Part shown: piece by piece, positions 8,551 to 17,364 of the stretch
How the letters are laid out: each line of letters begins with the position of its first letter
Numbering within the stretch: position 1 is the stretch's first letter
Origin: Actinomadura macrotermitis
GTDB taxonomy: Bacteria; Actinomycetota; Actinomycetes; Streptosporangiales; Streptosporangiaceae
Length of the DNA stretch: 64,000 bases
Direction: 5' to 3'
NCBI RefSeq assembly: GCF_009604375.1
Contig: NZ_WEGH01000001.1
Coordinates: forward strand, 1,116,001-1,180,000
Made by a program: the position numbers and the translations under genes
Notes under the pieces: model-generated
Seen by the model: the letters and a program-made list of their open reading frames with translations, nothing else
Database searches by the model: none
Told to the model about the DNA's origin: nothing

Positions 8551-11500
8551 TCACCCGCCGGGGAACAGGGCCCCGCCCTGAAAGCCCGGCCCCCTCCCCG
8601 AGGGGCTTTCGAAGCCGGCCGCCATGAAGCCGAGGCGGGGCGGACGCCACTCCGCCGTCCAGGGCCGCTGCCCGCCCATGTCCCGGAGCCTCCGCAGGAA
8701 CGTGAGCACGCCCGCCGTCCCGACGCCCCACTGGGCGGCGGCACCGGCCAGCGAGTGATCGGGGAAGACCGGGCGGTCCGGCTCCCCGCCGCACCGGGCG
8801 AGCATCAACGCCAGCACCCGGCGGGCCCCCGCCAGGTACTCCTCCGACCGGGTGGCCAGCGCGAGGTCGATGAGCAGCTCACCGACACCGGCCATGCCGC
8901 AGCACTGGCTCAGCACCGCCATGGACGGCGCGATCCGCAGAGCCGCCCGCCCGCAGGCACCGGCCGGTTCCAGGTAACGGTCGTCATCGAGCCATGCCCA
9001 CGCCGCCAGCAGCGACGTGCCGATCCCGGCGAGCCCCTGGCACCACGAACCGGCCATCGGCCGCGCGGCAGGGGTCCCGGCGGCGGCGATCAGCGAGGGG
9101 ACCTCGGCCGCCAGCCTCGCGTAGCGGCGCTCGGCGTCGGCCGGGGACGTCCCGCCGGCACGGGCGTGGGCGAGCAGGAAGTAGGCGACCCCGGCAAGCC
9201 CGTGCGCCATCCCGTACTCGGCGTGCACGCCCGACCCAGGCGGGGCCGCCGGCAGCTCGCCGGCGGTCCGCCGCACCCGGCCCTGGACGATCCGGGCAGC
9301 GCATTCCGCCGCCCGCTCAAGATGTCGGGGGTCATCGAGCAGCCTGGCGAGGATCAGATGCCCGACGCCGGTACCCGCCACCCCCTGCGCGTGATCGTCC
9401 TTCGCCTCAGCGGCAGGACGCGGAAGAGCGGGCTCCCCGCCCATCGCAGCGCCCAACCGCCCCTGCATGGGCCCCGCAGCCGGAACCGGAAGCAACGGCC
9501 GCCGGAAGTCCCGCAGCCGCGAACCGAGAACCTCGCCTCCCCACCGAACGTCCATCCCGCCGAAGAGGCGGCTTCCCGGCGAAGGCACCTCCTCGCGCGG
9601 AACTCGCCCGGCCGTCCGTGCGCTCAAAGCACTCCCAGCACCGCCCGCGTAGCTGACGCCACCCGCAGAAACGAAGCCGCTCACTTCGCCGGTACCGGCC
9701 TCGACCGAGCAGCCGCCGCCCACGTAACCGAAACCGCCCGTCAGGCCGGGACCATCGGCGCGGAGGACACCCCGCACATGGTCAGGCGCATCCGCTCGGC
9801 CATCGACATCCGCATGGAGAAGCCCATCGAGCCGAGCGGACGGCCCGCTTCCACTGCGCCTTGGGTCGCCCCGGAAGTCGCACTCGGCATGGAACCTGTA
9901 GTCGGCGGGGAGCGGGGCGCCGACCCGGAACCGGCCGTCCGCGGCGGCGAGAAAGATCAACGCTCCCGCACCGCCGAAGAGCAACCCGTGCCCAAGAGGG
10001 GCCTGCTCCATCTCCGCCCGGGTGCGCGAAGCCATTTCTCCGACGAGTTCGCGCACCTCCGGGCGTGCGGCGTGATGGAGCAGCTCCATGCCGATGCCGG
10101 CCGTGCCGATGTGGGCGTTGGTCGGCAGCGGTCTCCCCGGCGCCGCCCCCATGAGTTCGCGCGCCTGGTGGAGGACCTGGCCGAGGACATGGTCGACCAG
10201 GCCGTCCAGATCACCGATGTCCGGCAACGGGGGCGGAGCGCCGACGGCATCGCGCCTGCACCGCCGAAGATCCGAGACCGCCGCGACGCGCTGCCGCGGA
10301 TCTGCGCTCAGCAGGCGCGGGATGGCCCCGGCCGTGATCTCGTCCCTGAGGCCGAACGCCCCCAGGGCTATCAACGTGGCCGCGGCGTTGCGCTCCCCGT
10401 CGTCGTGCATGCGGACCGGGTCCAGTCCGGTGGCCGCGTAGAAGAGCGTGGCTCCCAGGGCGTAGTAGTCGTCTTCAGGTTCGGCGGGGCGGTCGCGGCG
10501 CTGCCCGGGCGGCGAGTAGCCCGGTGACCAGCCGAAGCGCTGGGTCCCCTCGAAGCGGCTGATGTCGAAGTCCACCAGCCGGCAGCGCCCGTGCTCGTCC
10601 AGCGTGATGTTCTTCGGGGCGAGGTCGCGATACACCACACCGTGGGCATGCAGCGTGTCGAGCAAGGCGACCAGCCGGCGCGCGAGGTCCGCCAGGCTCC
10701 GCTCCGGGCCGGCGCCGTAGCGGCCGTGGTCGACGACGTCCTGACGCAGATCGCGGTCGCCGGCGCTGGTGACCACGAGGAACTCGTCCTCGCCATGGCG
10801 GAAGTGGTCCACGAAGCGGGGGAACCCGTCGGCCCCCGCCAGCGCGTGCAGGATGCGGCGCTCGTTGCGCAGGTTGGCCCGCACATCGGTTCCATCCGCG
10901 ATCTCACCGATGTAGGCGCGCGCCTGCTTGATCACCACCTCATGCCCGGTCCGCATGTCCACCGCCCGGTAGACGCTGCCACGTGCGGCGGATGCGATGC
11001 CCGCGGTCAGCCGGTACCGCCCGCCCAGCACCGGCGAGGCTTCCGACCCCTGATGCCAGCCCACCCCGGGACGCCCCTGAGGCCGATGAGAACTCCCCGT
11101 ACCTCCGACTGCTCCCCGCTCGCCGGCGGGCAGCCGACCACCCGGAGATCGCCGCCCGCCCGCAGACAACCGCTCGCTTCCCGGCGCTCCACGCCCCAAA
11201 GGCCACTGGCCGCCCTGCCCAGGAGCCCCCTCCTGCTCCCCCTCAACTGGCGGGTCACCGAAGAACTGCCGCTCACCCCTGGCCTGCCAAGCGCCGGAAA
11301 GCCGCTGCTCCCCCAATGACCGCCGCTTGCCGCCGTCCTGTCCACCGCCCGGGAGCCGCCCACCACTCCAAGTCCCCGCTTCCCCCGAAGGCCGCACTTC
11401 GTTCAGCGCCTGCTCATCGGTCGCAGATCGCGCACTACCCGAAGGCGGCGCATCATTCGGAGGCCGTGTGTCTTGGGGAGGTGGTGCCGCCCTCGGAAGC

Positions 11501-12375
11501 TGCGCGCCGTTCGGGGGCGGCTCATCGCCTGGAGGTCGCGCATTGTCCGGGGGGCTTCTGTCGGCGGGTGGCCGGTGGTCGTCGGCGGTTCGGTGGGGGG
11601 TGGGGGCTTGCCGGGGGGCCGGGCTGCTCCTTTTCAGCGGGGGCGGCTCGCCGGCAGGAGGTTGTTCCTTTCTGGTTCGTGCCAGGTGCGGGGGGCGGTC
11701 GTCGTGGGGGCGGGATGGTGGGGGGTGCCCCTTCGGGAAGGGGCGGTGGTCGTTGTCCGGGGTCCGCGGATGGACGGTGGGTGGGCGCTGATCGGCGGGG
11801 TGGGCCTCGGTGTGGGGTGGGAAGGGGTCTTCGGCCCAGTCCGGGCAGCGGAAGGTGGGGCCGGCGGCGCCGGGGAAGAGTTCGCCGGACGGGCCGATGA
11901 CGACCAGTTCGAAATCGCCGTTCCCGGTCATCCGGTAGCGGGGGCGGAACGGGCCGTAGCGGTAGTAGACGGGGGCGTCGGGTGAGATCCGGCGGTCGCT
12001 GCGGATGATCGGGGCGGCGAGGCCGTGCAGGGCCGCCACCAGGGCGTGGCCCACCGCGGCCACCGAGTCCTGGGCGGGGTAGACGGTGATGGCCTTGCCG
12101 GCCGAGCCGGTCGTGTTGGACGGCGAATTGAACTCGCGCAGGATGCCGGCGTCGCCGACGACCTTGAAGTTGGGGGCGAGGCTCAGCAGGACCGGCAGCG
12201 CGCGGTCCAGGGTGGCGCCCAAGGTGGCCGGGCGGGCTGCGACATGGAGCTTCCAGCCCTGCTCGGGGATCGGGGTGCGGCGGTCCTGAACGTCGATCCA
12301 GACCTCGCCGCGGCGCAGCCTCAGCCCGCGTGCCGAGAGTTCGCCCAGCCGTTCCAGGATGTCCACTGGGGCCAC
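8551..12375 (-). CDS. class III/IV-type lanthionine synthetase (lyase-kinase-LanC) with two large insertions and a CCG motif
   Basis: A 1274-residue enzyme expected to phosphorylate Ser/Thr of the precursor, eliminate phosphate and cyclise Cys onto the dehydro residues. Residues 1-185 are the phospho-Ser/Thr lyase (NFKVV, GKAITVYP, APIIRSDRRI, PVYYRYGPF). Residues 452-720 are the kinase (VVIKQA, VYRDLAPKN, VDFDIS with DFD for DFG). Residues about 730-1274 are the LanC domain with AHGLAG (His1058), SWCQG (Cys1112) and SQCCG (Cys1158/Cys1159). Class III cyclases lack zinc ligands and class IV normally ends in CHG; CCG is the ProcM-like ligand set. Two insertions are unusual: a Pro/Arg/Gly-rich stretch at about 190-450 and a Gly-rich stretch at about 815-985. 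The GTG start follows GGAGG. It lies downstream of the precursor gene in the same operon. Confidence 0.87.
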   Translation of the reverse strand: MAPVDILERLGELSARGLRLRRGEVWIDVQDRRTPIPEQGWKLHVAARPATLGATLDRALPVLLSLAPNFKVVGDAGILREFNSPSNTTGSAGKAITVYPAQDSVAAVGHALVAALHGLAAPIIRSDRRISPDAPVYYRYGPFRPRYRMTGNGDFELVVIGPSGELFPGAAGPTFRCPDWAEDPFPPHTEAHPADQRPPTVHPRTPDNDHRPFPKGHPPPSRPHDDRPPHLARTRKEQPPAGEPPPLKRSSPAPRQAPTPHRTADDHRPPADRSPPDNARPPGDEPPPNGAQLPRAAPPPQDTRPPNDAPPSGSARSATDEQALNEVRPSGEAGTWSGGRLPGGGQDGGKRRSLGEQRLSGAWQARGERQFFGDPPVEGEQEGAPGQGGQWPLGRGAPGSERLSAGGRRSPGGRLPAGERGAVGGTGSSHRPQGRPGVGWHQGSEASPVLGGRYRLTAGIASAARGSVYRAVDMRTGHEVVIKQARAYIGEIADGTDVRANLRNERRILHALAGADGFPRFVDHFRHGEDEFLVVTSAGDRDLRQDVVDHGRYGAGPERSLADLARRLVALLDTLHAHGVVYRDLAPKNITLDEHGRCRLVDFDISRFEGTQRFGWSPGYSPPGQRRDRPAEPEDDYYALGATLFYAATGLDPVRMHDDGERNAAATLIALGAFGLRDEITAGAIPRLLSADPRQRVAAVSDLRRCRRDAVGAPPPLPDIGDLDGLVDHVLGQVLHQARELMGAAPGRPLPTNAHIGTAGIGMELLHHAARPEVRELVGEMASRTRAEMEQAPLGHGLLFGGAGALIFLAAADGRFRVGAPLPADYRFHAECDFRGDPRRSGSGPSARLDGLLHADVDGRADAPDHVRGVLRADGPGLTGGFGYVGGGCSVEAGTGEVSGFVSAGGVSYAGGAGSALSARTAGRVPREEVPSPGSRLFGGMDVRWGGEVLGSRLRDFRRPLLPVPAAGPMQGRLGAAMGGEPALPRPAAEAKDDHAQGVAGTGVGHLILARLLDDPRHLERAAECAARIVQGRVRRTAGELPAAPPGSGVHAEYGMAHGLAGVAYFLLAHARAGGTSPADAERRYARLAAEVPSLIAAAGTPAARPMAGSWCQGLAGIGTSLLAAWAWLDDDRYLEPAGACGRAALRIAPSMAVLSQCCGMAGVGELLIDLALATRSEEYLAGARRVLALMLARCGGEPDRPVFPDHSLAGAAAQWGVGTAGVLTFLRRLRDMGGQRPWTAEWRPPRLGFMAAGFESPSGRGPGFQGGALFPGG

Positions 12376-12401
12376 CGGCGTTCTCCTCCTTCCCGGTCGT
12401 G

Positions 12402-12434
12402 CGGGGAGGGGCGCGGGACCCGCGGCCCTCCCCG
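12402..12434 (-). terminator. strong stem-loop between precursor and synthetase genes (attenuator/processing hairpin)
   Basis: CGGGGAGGG (12402-12410) pairs with CCCTCCCCG (12426-12434), and inside it CGCGGG (12412-12417) pairs with CCCGCG (12419-12424), leaving one G:G mismatch and a minimal loop. No T-run follows. Such hairpins between a lanthipeptide precursor gene and its enzyme gene usually limit read-through so that precursor is made in excess; that role is inferred. Confidence 0.75.
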
Positions 12435-12442
12435 GGCGTGGC

Positions 12443-12652
12443 TCAGCCGTCGCAGCGCAGGGTCGCGCCGGTGACGCAGGTCTGGTTGAAGGTGTTGCCG
12501 TCGCACTTGATCGTGAAGCCGGAGACGCAGGTGCTGACGCACGCCTGCTCGCCGTGCTGCGCAGCGGGCGACGTCGCCTCGAAGAAGACCCGGTCGATCT
12601 CCGTCATGTCCTTGGTGCCCGCGTCGCGCGGTTCGAACGTGATGGCGCTCAT
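12443..12652 (-). CDS. lanthipeptide precursor (LanA) with duplicated Cys/Thr core
   Basis: A 69-residue peptide preceded by GGAGG six bases before the ATG. The first roughly 36 residues look like an acidic leader (MTEIDRVFFEATSP); the last roughly 33 hold five Cys and six Thr plus two Ser. The core contains two copies of one motif, TCVSGFTIKCDG and TCVTGATLRCDG, joined by NTFNQ, so two similar rings or ring systems are likely. It lies between the SARP gene and the synthetase gene on the same strand, and no other substrate candidate is near. The leader lacks an obvious ELQ-type class III box and there is no double-Gly site, so the cleavage position is uncertain. No dedicated protease is visible. 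Confidence 0.85.
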   Translation of the reverse strand: MSAITFEPRDAGTKDMTEIDRVFFEATSPAAQHGEQACVSTCVSGFTIKCDGNTFNQTCVTGATLRCDG

Positions 12653-12685
12653 GAGATCCTCCGTGCTCGGGAAGGGCCGGGGTTC

Positions 12686-14548
12686 TCAGTGAAGTGGAGG
12701 GGCCTGCAGTTTTTCTGTAGTCGCCACTGGCTCTATTGCGACCTGGTTCAGGCGATATTCGGGTGGCTTGTCCTCAAAGTCGGTGCGTTCGCGGGCGTAA
12801 AGGCGCAGGAGTTCATGGCAGCGGTAGCGGGGCCGGCCGGACTCGTCCACCTGGATCTCGAGCAGCTGCGCCTCGGCGAGCCGTTCCGCCAGTTCCTCGG
12901 CGGTGCTTTCGGGGACGTTCAGGTGCGCGGCCAAAGCACTCACCCGGAAGGGTCGAACGCCCAGCCGCCCGATCCCGCGCAATGCCTTCCGCTCCCCCGG
13001 GGACAGGCATCGATAACTCGACTCGAGGCTCGCTCTCACGGCCAGATCACCGACGGCCAGTTCGTCTAGGCGCCTGTCCTCGTCGCTCAGGCGCCGCACC
13101 ATCATGGCGAGCGACCGGCCCGGGTGGACGCCCAGCCTCGCTCCGACCGCGCGCAGGGCCAACGGCAGCCCGCCGCACAGCTCCACGATCCGGGCCGCGC
13201 TCTCCGGATCGGCCTCCGCCCGGCTTCCCCCCGCGGTCTCCGCGAGCAGCCTGGCGCCGCTCCGGGCGTCCAGCGGCCCGATCGTGAACCGGCCGGCGCC
13301 TTCCAGCCCGGCGAGCAGGCGTCTGCTCGTGACCAGCACGGCGCACCCGGAATGCCCGGGCAGCAGGGATCGCACCTGCCGCTCCCCGGCGGCGTCGTCG
13401 AGCACCAGCAGCATCCGGCGATCGGCCAGCACGCTGCGGAACAACGCCGTTCCGGCCTCCAGGTCGTCGGGAACGGCATCGCCGGCGATGCCCAGAGTTC
13501 CCAGCAGCCTGCGCAGGACACCGGACGGGTCTGCCGGTGCGCCCGGTCGAGAGCCGTGCAGGTCCACAAAAAGCTGGCCGTCCGGGAAGTCGGCCCGCAC
13601 GGAGTGCCCGGCCGTGACCGCCAGGGCGGTCTTGCCGCAGCCCGGCATCCCGACCACGACGCACACCCTCGCAGCCTCCCGGCCCAACAGCGCCCGGCGT
13701 AGGGCGGCGGTCTCCCGCTCCCGTCCGACGAAGTCGCTCACGGCAGGAGGGAGCTCGGCCGGCGCAGCGCGCCGGCCGGTGAGCCGCACGGGTTCAGGCG
13801 GGCCGTCCGGTGAGCGCACCGGCCCGCCGGCGAGGATCTCCGCTTGCAGGCGCTGCAGTTCCACGCCCGGGTCCAGCCCCAGTTCCTCGTTGAGGACACG
13901 GCGCCCCTCGCGGTAGACCTCCAGGGCCTCCGCCTGCCGCCCCGCGCGGTACAGGGCCGTCATCAGCTGCCCGCGTGGCCGTTCGCGCAGCGGTTGCCGG
14001 GCCACCAGGCCGACGAGCTCAGGGACGAGGTCCGCTCCCCGCCCCATCCGCAGCTCGATCGAGATCCGTTCCTCCTGCACGGCCGAGCGCATCTCCTCCA
14101 GGCGCGTCGCCTCGGCCCGCAGGAACGACTCGCCCACTCCCCCGAACGCCGGCCCCCGCCAGAGAAGCAGCGCCTCTCTCATCGCCTCCACGGCCCCGGC
14201 CAGGTCCTGCCGCTCGGCGGCCGCCCGTCCCTCGGCTGCGAGCGCGGCGAAGCGATGGACGTCGACCTCCTGCGGTCCGACCTCCATGACGTAGCCGGGC
14301 GAGCGCGTGAGCAGCCGCTCGGGGGCGCCGAGGGCCCGGCGTACCGCGCAGACGTAGGTGTGCACCAGCGCCGGGGCGGTCGCCGGTGGCCGCTCGCCCC
14401 ACAGCGCGTCGACGAGGCGGTGAACGGAGACCACCCGGCCGGGGTCGAGCAGGCAGGAGACGAGCAGCGCCTGGTGCTTGGCCGCGGTCAACGGCACCGC
14501 GCGGGCGCCGTCGGCCACCTCGACCCTGCCGAGCAAGCGAAACTCCAC
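12686..14548 (-). CDS. SARP-family regulator with NB-ARC ATPase domain
   Basis: A 620-residue pathway activator. It has an OmpR-like winged helix at about 1-90 (LLGRVEVADGARAVPLTAAKHQALL, then DALWGERPPATAPALVHTYV), a bacterial transcriptional activation domain at about 95-245 (VDVHRFAALAAEGRAA through LGLDPGVELQRLQAEIL), and an NB-ARC/STAND ATPase from about 265 (VVGMPGCGKTALAVTAG, RRMLLVLDDAAGE, VLVTSRRLLAGL). A winged-helix segment follows (RYRCHELLRLYARER). It ends there, without the TPR sensor array of AfsR, so it is an intermediate-size SARP. It lies 33 bases upstream of the lanthipeptide precursor on the same strand and probably controls that locus. Confidence 0.88.
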   Translation of the reverse strand: MEFRLLGRVEVADGARAVPLTAAKHQALLVSCLLDPGRVVSVHRLVDALWGERPPATAPALVHTYVCAVRRALGAPERLLTRSPGYVMEVGPQEVDVHRFAALAAEGRAAAERQDLAGAVEAMREALLLWRGPAFGGVGESFLRAEATRLEEMRSAVQEERISIELRMGRGADLVPELVGLVARQPLRERPRGQLMTALYRAGRQAEALEVYREGRRVLNEELGLDPGVELQRLQAEILAGGPVRSPDGPPEPVRLTGRRAAPAELPPAVSDFVGRERETAALRRALLGREAARVCVVVGMPGCGKTALAVTAGHSVRADFPDGQLFVDLHGSRPGAPADPSGVLRRLLGTLGIAGDAVPDDLEAGTALFRSVLADRRMLLVLDDAAGERQVRSLLPGHSGCAVLVTSRRLLAGLEGAGRFTIGPLDARSGARLLAETAGGSRAEADPESAARIVELCGGLPLALRAVGARLGVHPGRSLAMMVRRLSDEDRRLDELAVGDLAVRASLESSYRCLSPGERKALRGIGRLGVRPFRVSALAAHLNVPESTAEELAERLAEAQLLEIQVDESGRPRYRCHELLRLYARERTDFEDKPPEYRLNQVAIEPVATTEKLQAPPLH

Positions 14549-14658
14549 ACCGCCCCCATCTCAGGACCCGCGTACACGACGAGACGACGCGCGCCCCTCT
14601 ATTTGACGTCACCCGCGCAGTGCGGGAGCGGCGAATGGACGGACTCACGGCAGCAGAG

Positions 14659-15471
14659 TCATGTTGCCTGCAAGGTGAGCCATCCCTGTTCGACCGGGTC
14701 ACCCTCCCGGCCGCAGAAGTAGAGCCGGCCCGGGTCGCCCCAGAACCAGTCGAGGCGCTGATCAGAATCCAGCTGTATCAGCAGATTCCAGCTATTTTCC
14801 GCCGATCCCCGGCCGTCATTCGGCACTGGTCCGGCCTCCGCACCGGACAGGGACACGCGGTTCAGGCCGATGGCGCCCTGCACAAGGACCGGCCAGCCGC
14901 CCAATTGGTGCATCGGCGCACCGCCAGGCCATACGTGCTGAACCCAGGCCGCGTGAAGTTGCTCGTACACCGCCAGAAAGCCGCTGTAGGCGTTTTCCAG
15001 CGTCTGCAGGACCGGATCCCGCGGGGACGGCATCGACAGGAAGGGCTCAGCCCCCAGAGGGCATTCCGGGAAGGCCACGGAGCCCGCAGGCGGGTCGGCC
15101 TCGCTCAGGTCCCCGATGAACAGCCGCCAGCCGTCTCGCTGGGCGGGGTCGTCCCCCCAGGGGCGCGGGGTGGCGGTCGCGTAGTAGAACGCGGCCACCC
15201 CTTTGTGCGGCAGCCTGGGTATCGCCGTCATCTCGGACAGCGCGGCGAAGTCGACCGAACCGAGGAAGTCCAGCGGGCGCCCTTCCCATTCGGGCCACGG
15301 CTCGTCCACCGGAAGCATCGGCCGGCCGCCGAGCCTGACCCCCGCCGCCCCGTCCGCGCCGAGCCGCAGGGCGGGCCGGGCCAGGGGCAGCAGCTCTTCC
15401 GCCGCCTCGGCGGAGAGGAAGACGCCGAACAGGGAACGCAGCCGCTGGCGCTGCACCTCGAAGTGTTCCAT
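14659..15471 (-). CDS. DUF1963 (YwqG-like) family protein
   Basis: A 270-residue soluble protein with the DUF1963 pattern: an early GGRPMLP..PWPEWEGRPLDFLGSVDF, a central MHQLGGWPVLVQG, and a C-terminal LLIQLDSD followed by FWGDPGRLYF. Function is unknown across the family. It is 110 bases upstream of the SARP gene on the same strand and may be the first gene of the lanthipeptide transcription unit, although DUF1963 genes are scattered through actinobacterial genomes, so the link is weak. The ATG at 15471 has an AGGGA-like site upstream. Confidence 0.8.
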   Translation of the reverse strand: MEHFEVQRQRLRSLFGVFLSAEAAEELLPLARPALRLGADGAAGVRLGGRPMLPVDEPWPEWEGRPLDFLGSVDFAALSEMTAIPRLPHKGVAAFYYATATPRPWGDDPAQRDGWRLFIGDLSEADPPAGSVAFPECPLGAEPFLSMPSPRDPVLQTLENAYSGFLAVYEQLHAAWVQHVWPGGAPMHQLGGWPVLVQGAIGLNRVSLSGAEAGPVPNDGRGSAENSWNLLIQLDSDQRLDWFWGDPGRLYFCGREGDPVEQGWLTLQAT

Positions 15472-15522
15472 GTCACTTAGCGTTCCCTGCCGGGGTGGAT
15501 CGCGTCACCACCCCGCGGGATC

Positions 15523-15531
15523 TGTGGATAA
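15523..15531 (-). promoter_or_regulatory. perfect DnaA-box 9-mer
   Basis: The minus strand reads TTATCCACA (TGTGGATAA on plus) in the 62-bp gap between the DUF1963 start and the DivIVA-domain gene stop. It is one of three identical 9-mers in intergenic DNA of this window. Binding by DnaA is inferred. Confidence 0.5.
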
Positions 15532-15533
15532 CT

Positions 15534-16046
15534 TCAGCCGTGTTCGAGGGCCCCGGCGAGCTGCTCCAAAAAGCGGTCGACCTCCCGCTCGTCATAGCCC
15601 GGGCCGAAACGCACCTTCTCGAAGACGCATTCGCGGACGTCGCCCGCCGACACCGGCGGCCGGACGCCGCGCAGCCCGTCGATCACCCGGTCGAGGAAGA
15701 CGTCGACGTCCCGCACCCCGTATCCCGGGCGCAGGCCCGAACCGGAGAAGCGGGCGTTCTGGATCCAGGTGATCAGCCAGCCGGGGTGCACCCGGGGCTG
15801 CCCGGCCCGCTCCGCCGACGAGGCCACCGCCCGCAGCTCACGGATGCTCTCCAGGAGCAGCTCGTCCACCGTGCGGTGCTCGTAACCGCGCAGCACGATG
15901 TCGAACCGCGTCGCGCGCACCTCGTTGGCGTCCATCGCCGGGCCGCCGTTCAGGGCCTGCGAGATCCGCTCCAGCAAGGCGTCCACCTGCGCACGGTCAT
16001 AACCTCGCAACGCCACCGGAAGGCGCGTTCTCGTCTTCGCGGACAT
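15534..16046 (-). CDS. DivIVA-domain repeat protein
   Basis: A 170-residue protein made of four tandem copies of the short DivIVA N-terminal motif: LRGYDRAQVDALLERI, LRGYEHRTVDELLLESI, RPGYGVRDVDVFLDRVI and GPGYDEREVDRFLEQL. In DivIVA/Wag31 this motif precedes a membrane-binding region and a coiled coil, but here there is no long coiled coil, so it is not a canonical polar scaffold. It starts seven bases after the rlmN stop on the same strand and is probably co-transcribed. Role unknown; it could bind membranes or partner scaffolds. Confidence 0.82.
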   Translation of the reverse strand: MSAKTRTRLPVALRGYDRAQVDALLERISQALNGGPAMDANEVRATRFDIVLRGYEHRTVDELLLESIRELRAVASSAERAGQPRVHPGWLITWIQNARFSGSGLRPGYGVRDVDVFLDRVIDGLRGVRPPVSAGDVRECVFEKVRFGPGYDEREVDRFLEQLAGALEHG

Positions 16047-16053
16047 CCCGCTC

Positions 16054-17235
16054 CTAGTCCTTTGTGGCCGCGGCCAGCTGGCCGCAGGCGCCGTCGATCT
16101 CCCTCCCCCGGGTGTCGCGAACCGTTACCGGCACTCCGTGCGCCTCCAGGCGCCGTACGAATTCGCGCTCGTCCTGTGGCCGCGAGGCGGTCCACTTCGA
16201 TCCGGGCGTCGGGTTCAACGGGATCAGATTGACGTGTACGAGGTGCCCGCGCAAGAGGCGGCCGAGAAGATCGGCGCGCCACGCCTGGTCGTTGACGTCC
16301 TTGATCAGTGCGTACTCGATCGACACCCGGCGGCCGCTGCGGTCGGCGTACGCCCAGGCGGCGTCCAGGACCTCGCCCACCTTCCAGCGGTTGTTGATCG
16401 GCACCAGCTCGTCGCGCAGCTCGTCGTCGGGGGCGTGCAGCGACAGCGCCAGCCGGACCGACATGCCCTCGGCGGCCAGCTTCTCGATCGCCGGGACCAG
16501 CCCGACGGTGGAGACGGTGACCGAGCGCTGCGAGATGCCGAGGCCGGCCGGCGCCGGGTCGGTGATCCGGCGGACGGCGCCGATCACCGCCTTGTAGTTG
16601 GCCAGCGGCTCGCCCATGCCCATGAAGACGATGTTGGAGACCCGGCCCGGCCCGCCGGGGACACGGCCCCGGGCCAGGGTGCGGGCCCCGGCCGCGACCT
16701 GCTCGACGATCTCGGCGGTGGACAGGTTGCGGGTCAGCCCGGCCTGGCCGGTGGCGCAGAACGGGCAGTTCATGCCGCAGCCGGCCTGCGAGGACACGCA
16801 CATCGTGGCGCGGTCGGGGTAGCGCATCAGCACCGACTCGAACAGCACGCCGTCGAAGGCCTTCCACACCGTCTTCAGCGTGGTGCCGCCGTCGCAGGCC
16901 AGCTCGCGCACCGGGGTCAGCAGCGAGGGCAGCAGCTCCGCGGCCAGGCGGTCCCGGACGCCGGCCGGCAGGTCGGTCATCTGCGCCGGGTCGTCGGCGA
17001 GCCGGGTGAAGTAGTGCCGGGAGAGCTGGTCCGCCCGGAACGGCTTCTCACCGAGCGCGGCGACGGCCTCCCGGCGCTCGGCCGTGGTCAGGTCGGCGAG
17101 GTGCCGCGGCGGCTTGGCCCGGCGCGGGGCCGCGAAGACCAGCTTGGCGGGGGTCTTCTTGACGGTGCCCTCGGCGGCCGTTTCGGCGGCGGCGGCCGGC
17201 TCGGCGGCGGCGGTGGGCTCGGTGGTGGCAGACAT
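16054..17235 (-). CDS. rlmN: dual-specificity 23S rRNA/tRNA adenine-C2 methyltransferase
   Basis: Radical-SAM enzyme of 393 residues that methylates C2 of A2503 in 23S rRNA and A37 in some tRNAs. The cluster motif CGMNCPFC is clear, within [19 protein letters not shown]. Other family landmarks are [30 protein letters not shown] and the C-terminal [19 protein letters not shown] with the conserved methyl-carrying Cys. An Ala/Glu-rich extension of about 30 residues precedes the conserved domain. The ATG at 17235 follows GGAAGGA. Position beside cdsA-frr-pyrH-tsf-rpsB is conserved in actinobacteria. Confidence 0.95.
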   Translation of the reverse strand: MSATTEPTAAAEPAAAAETAAEGTVKKTPAKLVFAAPRRAKPPRHLADLTTAERREAVAALGEKPFRADQLSRHYFTRLADDPAQMTDLPAGVRDRLAAELLPSLLTPVRELACDGGTTLKTVWKAFDGVLFESVLMRYPDRATMCVSSQAGCGMNCPFCATGQAGLTRNLSTAEIVEQVAAGARTLARGRVPGGPGRVSNIVFMGMGEPLANYKAVIGAVRRITDPAPAGLGISQRSVTVSTVGLVPAIEKLAAEGMSVRLALSLHAPDDELRDELVPINNRWKVGEVLDAAWAYADRSGRRVSIEYALIKDVNDQAWRADLLGRLLRGHLVHVNLIPLNPTPGSKWTASRPQDEREFVRRLEAHGVPVTVRDTRGREIDGACGQLAAATKD

Positions 17236-17364
17236 GGTCCTTCCAGTGTCGCAAACACCTGCGGGTGCCTGAGCCGTGCGCGCCGCGGCCCTGGCCGCAC
17301 GCCCTGGCGGGGACGGACCCCGACCGCCTGCGGATGACCTTGCCCGGACACTAAGGTCTCGATC

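Noticed and set aside
10983..11900. Plus-strand frames opposite the Pro-rich insertion of the lanthionine synthetase
   Set aside because: They arise from the low-complexity DNA and have no ribosome site or recognisable domain.
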